This document shows, piece by piece, positions 34,172 through 43,736 of a stretch of DNA of 64,000 bases. The stretch spans positions 1,488,001 to 1,552,000 of the forward strand of contig NZ_ACZV01000005.1 in NCBI RefSeq assembly GCF_000176235.1, given 5' to 3'. The notes under the pieces are model-generated. The model did not search any database, had not been told where the DNA came from, and was given only the letters and a program-made list of their open reading frames with translations. The number at the start of each line of letters is the position of its first letter. Within the stretch, counting starts at the first letter, position 1. The stretch comes from Vibrio orientalis CIP 102891 = ATCC 33934 (GTDB taxonomy: Bacteria; Pseudomonadota; Gammaproteobacteria; Enterobacterales; Vibrionaceae). The translations under genes and the position numbers were made by a program.

Positions 34172-35719
34172 ATGTTTGAATTTCCCCAATTTTCTAAACA
34201 CTCTGTGAAGAACGATGTGTTGTCAGGCCTAACAGTAGCTCTCGCTCTTGTTCCTGAAGCTGTTGCCTTCGCTTTTGTTGCTGGTGTTGACCCAATGGTT
34301 GGTCTATACGCAGCATTTATCGTCGGTCTAATTACTTCTATCTTTGGTGGCCGTCCAGGTATGATTTCTGGTGCAACTGGCGCAATGGCTGTTGTAATGG
34401 TCTCTCTGGTCGCATCACACGGTGTCCAATACTTATTTGCGGCAATTATGTTGGCTGGTATTATTCAGGTAGCCGCTGGCGTCTTTAAACTTGGTAAGTT
34501 TATCCGCATCGTGCCGCACCCGGTAATGATCGGTTTCGTAAACGGTCTTGCGATAGTTATTTTCCTTGCTCAGCTAGGCCAGTTTAAAGCCCCAGACCTT
34601 AGTGGCGCTCTAACTTGGTTACCTCAAGATCAAATGATGTTGATGCTTGGTCTTGTAGCTTTGACTATGGGCATCATCCACTTCCTACCTAAGCTGACAA
34701 CGGCAGTGCCATCTTCATTGGTTGCTATCGTAACGGTTACATTGCTTGTGGTTGGTCTTGATCTTGAAACTCGCACGGTTGTTGATTTCCTGCGTACTAT
34801 GTCAGGTGACGAAGCTGCTACGCTTGCTGGTTCTCTGCCAACTTTCTCTATTCCTGCCGTTCCTTTTACGCTTGAAACACTTTACATCATTCTGCCTTAC
34901 GCGATCATTCTTGCGGCTATCGGTCTGATTGAGTCGCTACTAACGCTAACTGTACTAGACGAAATGACAAATACTCGTGGTCACTCAAACCGCGAATGTG
35001 TTGGTCAAGGTATGGCAAACATGACCTGTTCTGTGTTCGGCGCGATGGGTGGTTGTGCCATGATTGGTCAGTCAATGATTAACGTAAACTCAGGTGGTCG
35101 AGGTCGTCTATCAGGTATCGTTGCTGCGGTCGCACTGCTGATGTTCATTCTGTTCGGTTCAGCTCTCATTGAGATGATTCCGCTAGCAGCCCTTGTTGGT
35201 GTTATGTTCATGGTTGTTATTGGTACGTTTGAGTGGGCAACGTTCAAACTAGCGCGCCGTGTACCAAAACAAGACTTCTTTGTTATCGTCTTAGTAACCG
35301 TTGTTACTGTACTCACTGACCTTGCGGTTGCTGTATTCGTTGGTGTTATCGCTTCTGCGCTTATGTTCGCATGGCAGCACGCTAAGCACATCTATGCTGA
35401 TACTCACACTAATGACGAAGGTTCAAAAGTATACAAGATCAACGGTCCAGTATTCTTTGGCTCGACGGCAAACTTCCTAGAGCTGTTTGATGCTGCAAAT
35501 GACCCGCAAGACGTAATTGTTGATTTTGCTAACTCTCGTGTTACTGACCATTCAGCAATCGAAGCGATCGATACTATCGCTGAACGCTACTCTGCGCTTG
35601 GTAAAACATTGCACCTGCGTCACCTAAGCCAGGACTGTGTTAAGACTCTGCATAAAGCAGGTAGCCTAGTTGAGGCTAACGACGCAGAAGACCCAATCTA
35701 TAAGGTCATGTCGAGCTAA
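34172..35719 (+). CDS. SulP family anion transporter with STAS domain
   Basis: A 515-residue SulP permease. The first 400 residues are membrane helices, including VPEAVAFAFVAGVDPMVGLYAAF and the SGATGAMAVVM stretch that forms part of the substrate site. A cytoplasmic STAS domain follows (about 415-510, KINGPVFFGSTANF). Family members carry sulfate, bicarbonate or dicarboxylates, often with sodium or protons. Marine homologues in this position are often called bicarbonate transporters, but the substrate cannot be read from the sequence. It stands alone between two terminators. Confidence 0.88.
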   Translation: MFEFPQFSKHSVKNDVLSGLTVALALVPEAVAFAFVAGVDPMVGLYAAFIVGLITSIFGGRPGMISGATGAMAVVMVSLVASHGVQYLFAAIMLAGIIQVAAGVFKLGKFIRIVPHPVMIGFVNGLAIVIFLAQLGQFKAPDLSGALTWLPQDQMMLMLGLVALTMGIIHFLPKLTTAVPSSLVAIVTVTLLVVGLDLETRTVVDFLRTMSGDEAATLAGSLPTFSIPAVPFTLETLYIILPYAIILAAIGLIESLLTLTVLDEMTNTRGHSNRECVGQGMANMTCSVFGAMGGCAMIGQSMINVNSGGRGRLSGIVAAVALLMFILFGSALIEMIPLAALVGVMFMVVIGTFEWATFKLARRVPKQDFFVIVLVTVVTVLTDLAVAVFVGVIASALMFAWQHAKHIYADTHTNDEGSKVYKINGPVFFGSTANFLELFDAANDPQDVIVDFANSRVTDHSAIEAIDTIAERYSALGKTLHLRHLSQDCVKTLHKAGSLVEANDAEDPIYKVMSS

Positions 35720-35747
35720 GGCTTCGCTTATAGCTGTCATAAAAATT

Positions 35748-35776
35748 AAGGGCTTCCAATTGGAAGCCCTTTTTAT
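35748..35776. terminator. Bidirectional terminator between the SulP gene and rnd
   Basis: A 24-bp palindrome built from AAGGGCTTCCAA and TTGGAAGCCCTT (35748-35771), with T-rich sequence on the right and A-rich on the left, between convergent genes. Confidence 0.9.
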
Positions 35777-35814
35777 TTATCTCTTCAGATTATCCGCCAA
35801 ATACAGATAGCGAA

Positions 35815-36930
35815 TTACAATAATTTATTTATCTTTTCGCCAAACAGCTCTCGTCGCCAGCTTTGCATCACATCCGGCAGCTTCGCAGGGTCGCGGTCTT
35901 TCTTCCACACCCAACTCATTAGCTGGTTTAGTTGCTTCTTAGAGGCTAAAAATTCCGTCGCTAATCCGCTCGCTGCTGACGCGCGTTTCACTTCATCTTT
36001 AAGTACTTTGAACTTCTGCTTATAGCCAGGCATATCCATCAGACGCTCTATCTTCTCTGGATACTCTTCTACAGGAGTCATCCTTGCTTGCTTCACGATA
36101 GAGATAATACGCGCACTGTGGCGCTGTACAGAGCGAGGATCCATGCCCTCTTGTTCCATACGATTACGATTTTGAATACCTAGCTTAGCGATGGTGAGAA
36201 GATCGTTCTCCTTAAACACGAAATTCAGCGCCAAGTCTCGGCGTAGTGCCTCTTTGAGGCGCCAAGTGGCTAACGGTTTTAGGATAGCAAGTTCACTCGG
36301 TTTAAGCTGCCAAGCACCTTTCACGTCAAGGTAGGCCATCTCTTGATTAACCGTTTTGATGCGTTTAGATGCAGCAAGGTCGCTCTCTTGTTGCGCTGCT
36401 TCCCACCAGCCGGCTTGAGTAATTTTTTCAAATAACTGCTCATACAAAGGCTGTAAGTAGTAAACATCAGCTGCGGCGTATTCGAGTTGCTTGTCCGAAA
36501 GAGGTCTTGCAAGCCAATCTGTACGTGACTCGCTTTTATCCAACTCGACACCTAGGTAATTTTCCACCAATGCTGCAAAGCCTGTCGATAAGCCATGCCC
36601 AAGGAATGCCGCCATCAGTTGGGTATCAACCATTGGGTATGGTAGACAACCAAAGCTATTGTGGAACACTTCTAAATCTTCACCACAAGCATGCAGCACT
36701 TTAAGAACCGAGGTGTCTTTTAGCAGCTCTACAAACGCGGTCATATCTTCAATAACCGTAGGGTCAATCAGTGATAATTTCTCACCGTCGAAGAGCTGAA
36801 TTAAGCCGAGTTGTGGGTAGTATGTACGCGTACGGACAAACTCCGTATCGAGCATCACGACATCCACATTGCGTGCGCTTTGGCACACCTCTTCCAATTG
36901 CGATGATTGGGTAATAATTTGATAGTTCAC
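35815..36930 (-). CDS. rnd: Ribonuclease D
   Basis: A 371-residue RNase D (E. coli 375). The DEDDy residues are visible in LDTEFVRTRTYY, ACGEDLEVF and YAAADVYYL, followed by two HRDC-type domains. It trims tRNA and other stable RNA 3' ends. The frame is open to 37008, but that would begin inside the fadD terminator. GTG at 36930 (VNYQIITQ) matches the E. coli start MNYQ and has GAGAAG upstream. It follows fadD as in E. coli. Confidence 0.93.
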   Translation of the reverse strand: MNYQIITQSSQLEEVCQSARNVDVVMLDTEFVRTRTYYPQLGLIQLFDGEKLSLIDPTVIEDMTAFVELLKDTSVLKVLHACGEDLEVFHNSFGCLPYPMVDTQLMAAFLGHGLSTGFAALVENYLGVELDKSESRTDWLARPLSDKQLEYAAADVYYLQPLYEQLFEKITQAGWWEAAQQESDLAASKRIKTVNQEMAYLDVKGAWQLKPSELAILKPLATWRLKEALRRDLALNFVFKENDLLTIAKLGIQNRNRMEQEGMDPRSVQRHSARIISIVKQARMTPVEEYPEKIERLMDMPGYKQKFKVLKDEVKRASAASGLATEFLASKKQLNQLMSWVWKKDRDPAKLPDVMQSWRRELFGEKINKLL

Positions 36931-36968
36931 TAACTTCTCACTATGAGCGGTTTCAGGCGGCCATAAAA

Positions 36969-36994
36969 AATGCCGACAAGTCATTGTCGGCATT
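36969..36994 (-). terminator. Terminator after fadD
   Basis: A perfect 11-bp stem, AATGCCGACAA (36969-36979) and TTGTCGGCATT (36984-36994), loop GTCA, running into TTTTTTAT on the minus strand. Confidence 0.9.
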
Positions 36995-37028
36995 CTAGCA
37001 TTATTCACTTATTGTTGCTTAGCTAACT

Positions 37029-38726
37029 CTATTGTTCTGGCTTCGATTTCGCGAGGTTAGCGTCATTTTCTTCACGAAGTACACGGCGAAGGATCTTACC
37101 GACGTTGGTCTTCGGCAGTTCATCTTTGAACTCAACCAATTTCGGCACCTTGTAGCCCGTAAGATGCTGACGACAGTGCGCGATGATTTCGTCTTTTGTT
37201 ACGCTTGGATCGCGCTTAACTACATAAATCTTTACTAGCTCACCAGAAACTTCATGTGGCTGACCAATCGCTGCAACTTCTAGCACTTTGCCATGTAGCG
37301 CAACAACGTCTTCGATTTCATTCGGATAAACGTTAAAGCCAGACACAAGGATCATATCTTTCTTACGATCGACAATATGAATCAAACCTTCATCATCAAA
37401 CTTAACGATATCACCCGTAGATAACCAACCTTCCGCGTTAATCACTTCTTTAGTCGCTTCAGGGCGCTGCCAGTAACCTTGCATCACCTGAGGACCACGC
37501 ACTTGCAACTCACCCACCTCTGTATTTGCTACAGGGTTACCCTCATCATCAACAATACGCACTTCTGTCGATGGTACAGGTAGGCCTATTGCTCCTGTGT
37601 AATCTGTTAGATCGTATGGGTTACCTGTTACCAGTGGTGAACACTCGGTTAGGCCGTAGCCTTCAAGTAGATGAATACCTGTGGTTTTCTTCCATTGATC
37701 TGCGACAGCGCGTTGAACCGCCATGCCGCCACCGACAGCTAGCTTCAGATTCTTAAAGTTAAGCTCATGGAAATCTTCATTATTCACCAACGCATTAAAG
37801 AGTGTGTTTACACCAGTAATAGCTGTGAATGAGTATTTCTGTAGCTCTTTGATAAAGCCGGGAATATCACGCGGGTTGGTAATCAGTAGGTTTTGACCAC
37901 CCATTTCCACAAACAGTAGACAGTTCACTGTCAAAGCGAATACGTGATACAGCGGCAATGCGGTAACGACTAGCTCACGACCTTCAGACAGAACTGGCCC
38001 GTAAGCCCCTTTTGCCTGCATCACGTTAGCAATCATATTGCGATGAGTTAAGATCGCCCCTTTCGCCACACCGGTAGTACCACCCGTGTATTGTAGGAAC
38101 GCAATATCATCGCCAGACATAAATGGCTTCACATACTGTAGGCGACGACCTTTATGCAGCGCTTTACGCATTGAGATAGCGCCAGGAAGATCATACTTAG
38201 GCACCATACCTTTTACGTATTTCACCACGAAGTCGACAATAGTGCCCTTCGCACGCGGTAGCATTTGACCAAGACTAGTCAAAATTACGTGCTTAACTGG
38301 CGTGTTCTCTACGACTTGCTCTAGTGTATTGGCAAAGTTTGAAACGATCACAATCGCTTTTGCGCCAGAATCGTTTAACTGGTGCTCTAGTTCACGTGGC
38401 GTATAAAGTGGGTTTACGTTTACCGCGATAAGACCTGCACGTAGTACACCAAATAGCGCAACTGGATATTGCAGTAGGTTTGGCATCATCAAAGCAACAC
38501 GGTCGCCTTTTTGCAGCTTAAGGTCATTTTGCAGGTAAGCAGCAAAAGCACGGCTACGCTCTTCCAGTTTACGGAAAGTCATTACCGAGCCCATGTTCAT
38601 AAATGCAGGCTGGTCAGCGAACTTTTGCACGGACTGTTCAAACATTTCCACCAAAGATGGGTATTGATCTGGGTTGATATGCTCAGGCACATCTGTTGGA
38701 TAACGTGATAACCAAGGTTTATCCAC
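37029..38726 (-). CDS. fadD: Long-chain fatty acid--CoA ligase
   Basis: A 565-residue acyl-CoA synthetase (E. coli FadD 561). The AMP-binding loop YTGGTTGVAKGA, the ITGVNTLFNAL segment and the C-terminal DRKKDMILVSGFNVYP are all present. It activates imported fatty acids for beta-oxidation. The start is GTG at 38726 with GAGGAG upstream, giving VDKPWLSRYP like the E. coli start. The longer frame to 38831 has no support. It is the last gene of a yoaA-tsaB-lipoprotein-hydrolase-fadD series. Confidence 0.95.
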   Translation of the reverse strand: MDKPWLSRYPTDVPEHINPDQYPSLVEMFEQSVQKFADQPAFMNMGSVMTFRKLEERSRAFAAYLQNDLKLQKGDRVALMMPNLLQYPVALFGVLRAGLIAVNVNPLYTPRELEHQLNDSGAKAIVIVSNFANTLEQVVENTPVKHVILTSLGQMLPRAKGTIVDFVVKYVKGMVPKYDLPGAISMRKALHKGRRLQYVKPFMSGDDIAFLQYTGGTTGVAKGAILTHRNMIANVMQAKGAYGPVLSEGRELVVTALPLYHVFALTVNCLLFVEMGGQNLLITNPRDIPGFIKELQKYSFTAITGVNTLFNALVNNEDFHELNFKNLKLAVGGGMAVQRAVADQWKKTTGIHLLEGYGLTECSPLVTGNPYDLTDYTGAIGLPVPSTEVRIVDDEGNPVANTEVGELQVRGPQVMQGYWQRPEATKEVINAEGWLSTGDIVKFDDEGLIHIVDRKKDMILVSGFNVYPNEIEDVVALHGKVLEVAAIGQPHEVSGELVKIYVVKRDPSVTKDEIIAHCRQHLTGYKVPKLVEFKDELPKTNVGKILRRVLREENDANLAKSKPEQ

Positions 38727-38835
38727 GGTAAAACTCCTCGAAATTAACTGGCTGTCATCTGAAAGACGCTCATTTTCAATGTCGACTATTACAGCACAGG
38801 CGCAGCGCTTGAGCACGAAACACTCAAACACTTGT

Positions 38836-39690
38836 TTAAATTTTGTTAACTAAGCCAAAAATTAGGTTAACGACTCTAGAAGGGGCTTGCAGATGACAAT
38901 GATGACCGCCTTCGATCATCTCAATGTGAGTGGAGTCTGAAGCATCATGTTGAAAAGACTGCAAATAAGAAAAGCCTTGCTCTCCTAAGATAATGAGTTG
39001 CGGACAACGAATATGTTGACGAAACACATCAGCATGCTGTTGCGACATGCGATAGAGCGACTGACTTTGCAAGTTAACATCGTGTCTCCATTCACAACCT
39101 GAATCAGTCTGAACGAGACCTCGTTCAACGATAGGTGCAATCAGTGAAGCTTCTATCTGATTCACTTTTGCGCGTCTATCTATCGCTTCTTGCACAGTTT
39201 GCATGGCACGAGTCGGCTTTCTTCGGATTCTCTGGCGGCTCATCACCCCCTCTCTTAGTCGAGAGACGGTATTTTGAGGTTCTTCTGCCAAAGGACCATA
39301 CCCTTCTATCTGAACCAATCCACTGACTTGTTCAGGAAAGGCGGCACTATAGCAACTTGCAATCAAAGCACCAAGAGAATGACCCACTAACACCAGTCTG
39401 TTTGGCGATAAGTTAGCCAAAAACTGGAAAAGATCGTCTATATAGTCGTGAAAAGAGTAAAAATTGTTGCCATTTTTGGCACTGGAAAGGCCATGACCTG
39501 GTAAATCGATTGCGCAAAGGTGGAGGTCTTTTGCTTGACGATGTAATGTGCCCATTACTGTTTCGAAACTAGCCGCGTTATCTAGCCAACCATGTATAAA
39601 AACGACCGTGAGTTCGGCCGTTTCAGCCTGTCCATATTCGATGGCCGCGATATGTCCATTGGCAATATCACGGCGAGTTTCATTTCGCAT
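38836..39690 (-). CDS. Alpha/beta hydrolase
   Basis: A 284-residue alpha/beta hydrolase. The HGWLDNAASF oxyanion region is near 33-42, the nucleophile elbow is GHSLGA, and a late His in EGGHHCHLQ completes the triad. ATG at 39690 overlaps the stop of the lipoprotein gene (TGATG), so they are translationally coupled. It looks like a soluble esterase or thioesterase, and its place next to fadD suggests an acyl substrate, but this is inference. It does not appear in the E. coli yeaY-fadD cluster. Confidence 0.8.
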   Translation of the reverse strand: MRNETRRDIANGHIAAIEYGQAETAELTVVFIHGWLDNAASFETVMGTLHRQAKDLHLCAIDLPGHGLSSAKNGNNFYSFHDYIDDLFQFLANLSPNRLVLVGHSLGALIASCYSAAFPEQVSGLVQIEGYGPLAEEPQNTVSRLREGVMSRQRIRRKPTRAMQTVQEAIDRRAKVNQIEASLIAPIVERGLVQTDSGCEWRHDVNLQSQSLYRMSQQHADVFRQHIRCPQLIILGEQGFSYLQSFQHDASDSTHIEMIEGGHHCHLQAPSRVVNLIFGLVNKI

Positions 39691-40244
39691 CACTTCACTT
39701 CTTGGATTACTTTTCCTTGGCGAGTGCCATAGCGTGCGTCACGACAATAAAGCCCACGACAAGGATATAAATAGCTATCGAAGTCATGAATAATCACGCG
39801 CTCTTCGACCCGCCACAGGTGGTAGGCTCTGGCGTTCATCACTGGAAAGTCGTACTGGAACTCTCCGACTTTGCCCTCTTCACGGCCATTACTATCACCG
39901 ATTAATGAGATAAGGCGGCCTTGCGATAAAGTCACAGGGTCGGCAAAACCATTGATATAAGCGACAAATCGTCCTTGAGGCTCTTCACTGATATCAGGTT
40001 TACCCGAAGCACTAATGGGTAGATTCACCACTTCAATACGAGTTTTATCTTTTAGATTCTTAACATCGGCAATTAAGCCACCAAGCCTCAATTCATTTTG
40101 CCCATCACTATTGGATTGCCAAAGTTGATAATCAGTAATGATATTAGGATTGTCGGACTGCAGATTATCAGGAAGGGAACTACACGCTGAAAGAAAAGCA
40201 ACGCTAATGATTAGAAGTAACCATCGAGAGATACGTGGGATCAT
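39690..40244 (-). CDS. Slp family outer-membrane lipoprotein (YeaY-type)
   Basis: A 184-residue lipoprotein. The signal peptide ends in the lipobox LSAC at about residues 18-21, and the mature protein is a Slp domain with DLPEN-like spacing and the late motif YPCRGLYCRDARYGTRQG containing two cysteines. E. coli has the paralogues Slp and YeaY; the position between tsaB and fadD corresponds to YeaY. The function is not established. It overlaps the hydrolase gene by one base. Confidence 0.88.
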   Translation of the reverse strand: MIPRISRWLLLIISVAFLSACSSLPDNLQSDNPNIITDYQLWQSNSDGQNELRLGGLIADVKNLKDKTRIEVVNLPISASGKPDISEEPQGRFVAYINGFADPVTLSQGRLISLIGDSNGREEGKVGEFQYDFPVMNARAYHLWRVEERVIIHDFDSYLYPCRGLYCRDARYGTRQGKVIQEVK

Positions 40245-40265
40245 AAGACTTTGAATACCTTAGGG

Positions 40266-40568
40266 CTAGATATAGATATCGACACCGATCATTTGTGATA
40301 GTTCATCTCGCTTCGCTTGAGTCATCACGTTCATATACTCTTGCATTGCTTGGCGCCCACGCCCTTCAGGTAAGTCGTACTGGACTTGCGCTTTATGAAT
40401 ATCTGATTCATTGACATGACGGATAGAATGGGCAACAGCATTGGCCACCTTGGTTGGTTGCCCAACTGATGTTTTAGCTTCAGACTTTTTAACCTCGTTC
40501 TTCTTACCGGCCTTATTGGTTCGATTTGGGCCGGGTACCGAAGGAGGTAATCCATTAATTGAAACCAT
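40266..40568 (-). CDS. Conserved-looking 100-residue protein, unknown function
   Basis: A 100-residue soluble protein. The first 55 residues are basic and low in complexity (VPGPNRTNKAGKKNEVKKSEAK in two halves), probably disordered. The last 45 look helical and end QAKRDELSQMIGVDIYI. The layout resembles small regulators with a floppy head and a binding helix, such as FlgM, but I see no firm match. It sits inside the yoaA-to-fadD series with short gaps on both sides (34 and 21 bp), so it is very probably real. Confidence 0.65.
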   Translation of the reverse strand: MVSINGLPPSVPGPNRTNKAGKKNEVKKSEAKTSVGQPTKVANAVAHSIRHVNESDIHKAQVQYDLPEGRGRQAMQEYMNVMTQAKRDELSQMIGVDIYI

Positions 40569-40602
40569 ACTATCCGTTCATATTACGATCTAATGATCTG
40601 AG

Positions 40603-41304
40603 TTATTCTCTACCCGGTAGCTTTTTCCAAGCAACGGTATCGCGTAGATAAACTGGGCTCGCATCTTCAGCATCAACAGTGTTGCCTTTCGCCAACTCAA
40701 ATTTTGCTAATTGGACGATATCTTCCGCATCAGGGAACAAGACCTTGCTCTTTTCAGTAGCAAACTTAATACCTTCAAGCTGCTCGCTGTAAGCATCCCA
40801 GCCAGTACCTGCAGTAAACCATGTCGACTTATCAGCTTGGCTGTTGTCTGCCGCAATTTGCGGTGGTGTCACACACTCTGCATCGGTTTGTACCCAAGTG
40901 CCATCTTCTTGACGGGTAAAACGCCCCCAGTAGACTTCGCTCATTCGCGCATCAATCGCGCACGCCACTTGGCTTTCACCATGCTGGCGGTATACACCTT
41001 GTGCCATCGCTTCTAGGGTGGAAATACCAATCATAGGTAGATCTGCACCAAATGCTAAACCTTGTGCAATACCAATGCCAATGCGAACCCCCGTAAAACT
41101 GCCCGGTCCACGGCCAAAAGCCAAAGCATCTAGATCAGCGAGCGTTAAACCCGCTTCTTTTAGCACTTCATCCACCATTGGCAGTACTTTTTTCGTGTGG
41201 TCACGCGGTGCTACTTCACTGCGAACATAAACTTTTTCATCCACTAATAGAGCAACTGAACAGTTTTCTGTTGCTGTATCGAGAGCAAGAATCTTAGTAC
41301 TCAT
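40603..41304 (-). CDS. tsaB: TsaB, tRNA t6A modification subunit
   Basis: A 233-residue TsaB (YeaZ) with the ASKHA start LALDTATENCSVALL, RDHTKKVLPMVDE, and GRGPGSFTGVRIGI. It partners TsaD and TsaE in making threonylcarbamoyl-adenosine at tRNA position 37. It is 24 bp downstream of yoaA, and the neighbours are the same as for yeaZ in E. coli. Confidence 0.95.
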   Translation of the reverse strand: MSTKILALDTATENCSVALLVDEKVYVRSEVAPRDHTKKVLPMVDEVLKEAGLTLADLDALAFGRGPGSFTGVRIGIGIAQGLAFGADLPMIGISTLEAMAQGVYRQHGESQVACAIDARMSEVYWGRFTRQEDGTWVQTDAECVTPPQIAADNSQADKSTWFTAGTGWDAYSEQLEGIKFATEKSKVLFPDAEDIVQLAKFELAKGNTVDAEDASPVYLRDTVAWKKLPGRE

Positions 41305-41328
41305 TGATATCTCAAATTATCGTTTTGT

Positions 41329-43245
41329 TTAAATATTTACTTGTTCAAGAAAGTCTCTTACCACCCCAAGGTCTCGGGTACGTGGTATGGGCGGCAAGCT
41401 CGACAAAAACACGCCACCATACTCGCGGGTCACTAATCGATTATCACAGATAATCAATGCGCCCTTATCGTTCTTATCTCGAATCAATCGTCCAACACCC
41501 TGCTTTAAGGTAATCACCGCATCAGGGATTTGTACCTGAGCAAAAGGATCGCCGCCTTTTAGTTGGCAATCTTCAATGCGGGCCTTGAGTAGCGGGTCAT
41601 CTGGCGCAGTAAAAGGCAATTTGTCGATGATAACACAGCTCAGTGCATCACCTCTAACGTCAATCCCTTCCCAGAACGCGCCTGTCGCGACTAACAAGGC
41701 ATTACCTAGCTCCATAAACTCAGCAAGGGTTTTCTGTTTACTGGTTTCACCTTGAAGCAAAACGGGGACAGATAACCTTTCCCGAAAGCGCTCCCCGAGC
41801 TCCTTCATCATGCTGTGCGAGGTACAAAGGAAGAAACACCGCCCTTGGTTTAATTCAATCACCGGAGTCAGCATGTTGACTAACTTGTCTGCCATACCGG
41901 GACTATTTGGCTCAGGTAAGTATCGAGGTACGCAGAGCCTTGCCTGAGTTTGATAGTCGAACGGACTCGGCAAGGACATTTGTGCCTGCGGCTTCAAGCC
42001 TAAGCGCGAGGTAAAATGGCCAAAATCATCATTTACCGCGAGAGTGGCTGAGGTAAAAATCCACGCCCCCTGCTTGAGCTCGATCTGCTCATGAAACTTA
42101 TCGGCAACGGATAAGGGGGTAATGTGCAAGCTAAAATGACGAGGTGTGGTGTCGTACCAATAGGAATACCCTGTGATAGAGACATCACATACTCGGTCTA
42201 AGCGCGCTTTAATGGTGTTTGCTCTTTCAAATGCACTGTCTAGAAGTTGGCTGCGCCCTAGCGCCAGTTTTAAAACCTCAATAACAAAATCTAACGTATC
42301 TTCAAGTCGACGAAGCTCGCGGCCAATCGAAGGAGAAGTTATCGCTTCACGCCAGTTGCCACGAAAACCCGGCTCACCAAGCACAATGCGCAAATCCATC
42401 GCGGTCTGGTAGAGTTTTTCGCCCGCTTTTTGCAGTTGGCGCATATCTTTTGCTTCGGTGCGATACGCGATTTCAATGTCTTTACTCAGCTCTTGAATCT
42501 GTCGACTAGAGAGCGACTGACCAAAATAGTGACTAGCGATATCAGGTAATTGATGGGCCTCATCGAAGATAAACACGTCTGCTTCAGGAATCAGCTCACC
42601 AAATCCGGTTTCTTTAATCGCTAAGTCGGCTAAAAACAGGTGATGATTGACCACAACCACATCGGCATCTAACGCTTTCTTACGCGCTTTCAACACAAAG
42701 CAATCTTGATAACTTGGGCACTCTTTGCCTAAACAGTTATCGTTAGTCGAAGTGATGGTTGGTATCACTGGGCTATCTTCGGCAATCGCATCACAATCGC
42801 CCAAATCACCACTTTTCGTTTCAGATGACCAGCTTCTGACTTTAACCAATTGGGTGAGTAGCGTCGGGTCAGCCGTTTGAGTGTGACTTTCAACCATTTG
42901 GCGACTAAGCCGGTCAAGACATAAATAGTTCGCTCGCCCTTTTAATAGTGCCACTTGCCCATAAAAACCGAGTGCATTCGTCATTAATGGCAAGTCACGG
43001 TGGAAAAGCTGTTCTTGAAGGTTTTTCGACCCGGTGCTGATAATGGTTTTCTTACCACTGAGTAACGCAGGTACAAGATAAGCGAAGGTTTTACCCGTTC
43101 CCGTTCCCGCTTCTACCACGACCTGACTTTGCGCTTTAATGGCTTGGCTGACGGCTTCTGCCATATCGAGCTGCGCCTGACGAGGTTGGAACCCAGGAAT
43201 AGCTTTCCCTAAGGCTCCTTCAGAAGAGAAGGTTTTTGAAATCAT
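41329..43245 (-). CDS. yoaA: YoaA, XPD/DinG-type iron-sulfur helicase
   Basis: A 638-residue superfamily 2 helicase. Walker A is EAGTGTGKT (Lys52) and the DEAH box is at 228-231. Four cysteines (109, 171, 176, 182) are placed as in the 4Fe-4S cluster of the XPD/DinG family, and VGRLIRDKND is motif VI. E. coli YoaA works with the clamp-loader chi subunit to repair stalled forks. It heads the series with tsaB. I see no LexA box in front of it. Confidence 0.92.
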   Translation of the reverse strand: MISKTFSSEGALGKAIPGFQPRQAQLDMAEAVSQAIKAQSQVVVEAGTGTGKTFAYLVPALLSGKKTIISTGSKNLQEQLFHRDLPLMTNALGFYGQVALLKGRANYLCLDRLSRQMVESHTQTADPTLLTQLVKVRSWSSETKSGDLGDCDAIAEDSPVIPTITSTNDNCLGKECPSYQDCFVLKARKKALDADVVVVNHHLFLADLAIKETGFGELIPEADVFIFDEAHQLPDIASHYFGQSLSSRQIQELSKDIEIAYRTEAKDMRQLQKAGEKLYQTAMDLRIVLGEPGFRGNWREAITSPSIGRELRRLEDTLDFVIEVLKLALGRSQLLDSAFERANTIKARLDRVCDVSITGYSYWYDTTPRHFSLHITPLSVADKFHEQIELKQGAWIFTSATLAVNDDFGHFTSRLGLKPQAQMSLPSPFDYQTQARLCVPRYLPEPNSPGMADKLVNMLTPVIELNQGRCFFLCTSHSMMKELGERFRERLSVPVLLQGETSKQKTLAEFMELGNALLVATGAFWEGIDVRGDALSCVIIDKLPFTAPDDPLLKARIEDCQLKGGDPFAQVQIPDAVITLKQGVGRLIRDKNDKGALIICDNRLVTREYGGVFLSSLPPIPRTRDLGVVRDFLEQVNI

Positions 43246-43299
43246 TAACTAGCAAAGGGTTGACGAAAAGAAGAGTGATTATGGCAGTTTTCATATAAA

Positions 43300-43321
43300 G
43301 GCGCGAATGAGATTTCGCGCC
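43300..43321 (-). terminator. Terminator between the 67-residue gene and yoaA
   Basis: GGCGCGAA (43300-43307), 6-base loop, TTCGCGCC (43314-43321). On the minus strand the stem is followed by TTTATAT. It sits 15 bp after the stop of the small gene. Confidence 0.7.
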
Positions 43322-43335
43322 AAATTGAAATTTAA

Positions 43336-43539
43336 CTAGCGTTTAGTGAGGTAGCGGTTCAACCAAGCAGGTCCATTAAAGCCTTCTGATTCTTCCGAAT
43401 TTAGGGCTTTAGCTGCTTCACTAGGAGAGGCACGGTTTTCCCACATTGTATCTAACATTTCTTCATCAAGCTCTTTACCACCAGACAAAGCACTCACACG
43501 TTCTGAGTACAATTTACGAGCTAATAGTTCTTTATCCAT
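43336..43539 (-). CDS. 67-residue soluble protein, unknown function
   Basis: A small acidic helical protein starting MDKELLARKLYSERVS and ending AWLNRYLTKR. ATG at 43539 has AGGTGG upstream; the frame extends 9 bases further to a GTG, which lies inside that ribosome site. It has its own terminator. I do not recognise a family. A divergent 197-bp spacer separates it from purU. Confidence 0.65.
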   Translation of the reverse strand: MDKELLARKLYSERVSALSGGKELDEEMLDTMWENRASPSEAAKALNSEESEGFNGPAWLNRYLTKR

Positions 43540-43736
43540 AAATACCACCTAAAGACACGCAAAAGAAAAGAAATCTCGAACAAATAAATCGAGCCAAACG
43601 GTTAACTCAGATTAATTGTTGAAACCAACTCGATATTAGTTTAATTGTAGCTTCATTATTGCGGGTTAGTTCACCGTTCGAACGCCCGTAAAAATTTCAC
43701 AAAACAAAAAAAATAAAGCACGGAAGTTTGAACCTA

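Noticed and set aside
38735..38765. Possible FadR site before fadD (AACTGGCTGTCATCTG)
   Set aside because: Only one half fits the FadR pattern; too weak to call.
38727..38831. 35-residue extension of FadD
   Set aside because: GTG 38726 has GAGGAG upstream and matches the start of other FadD proteins.
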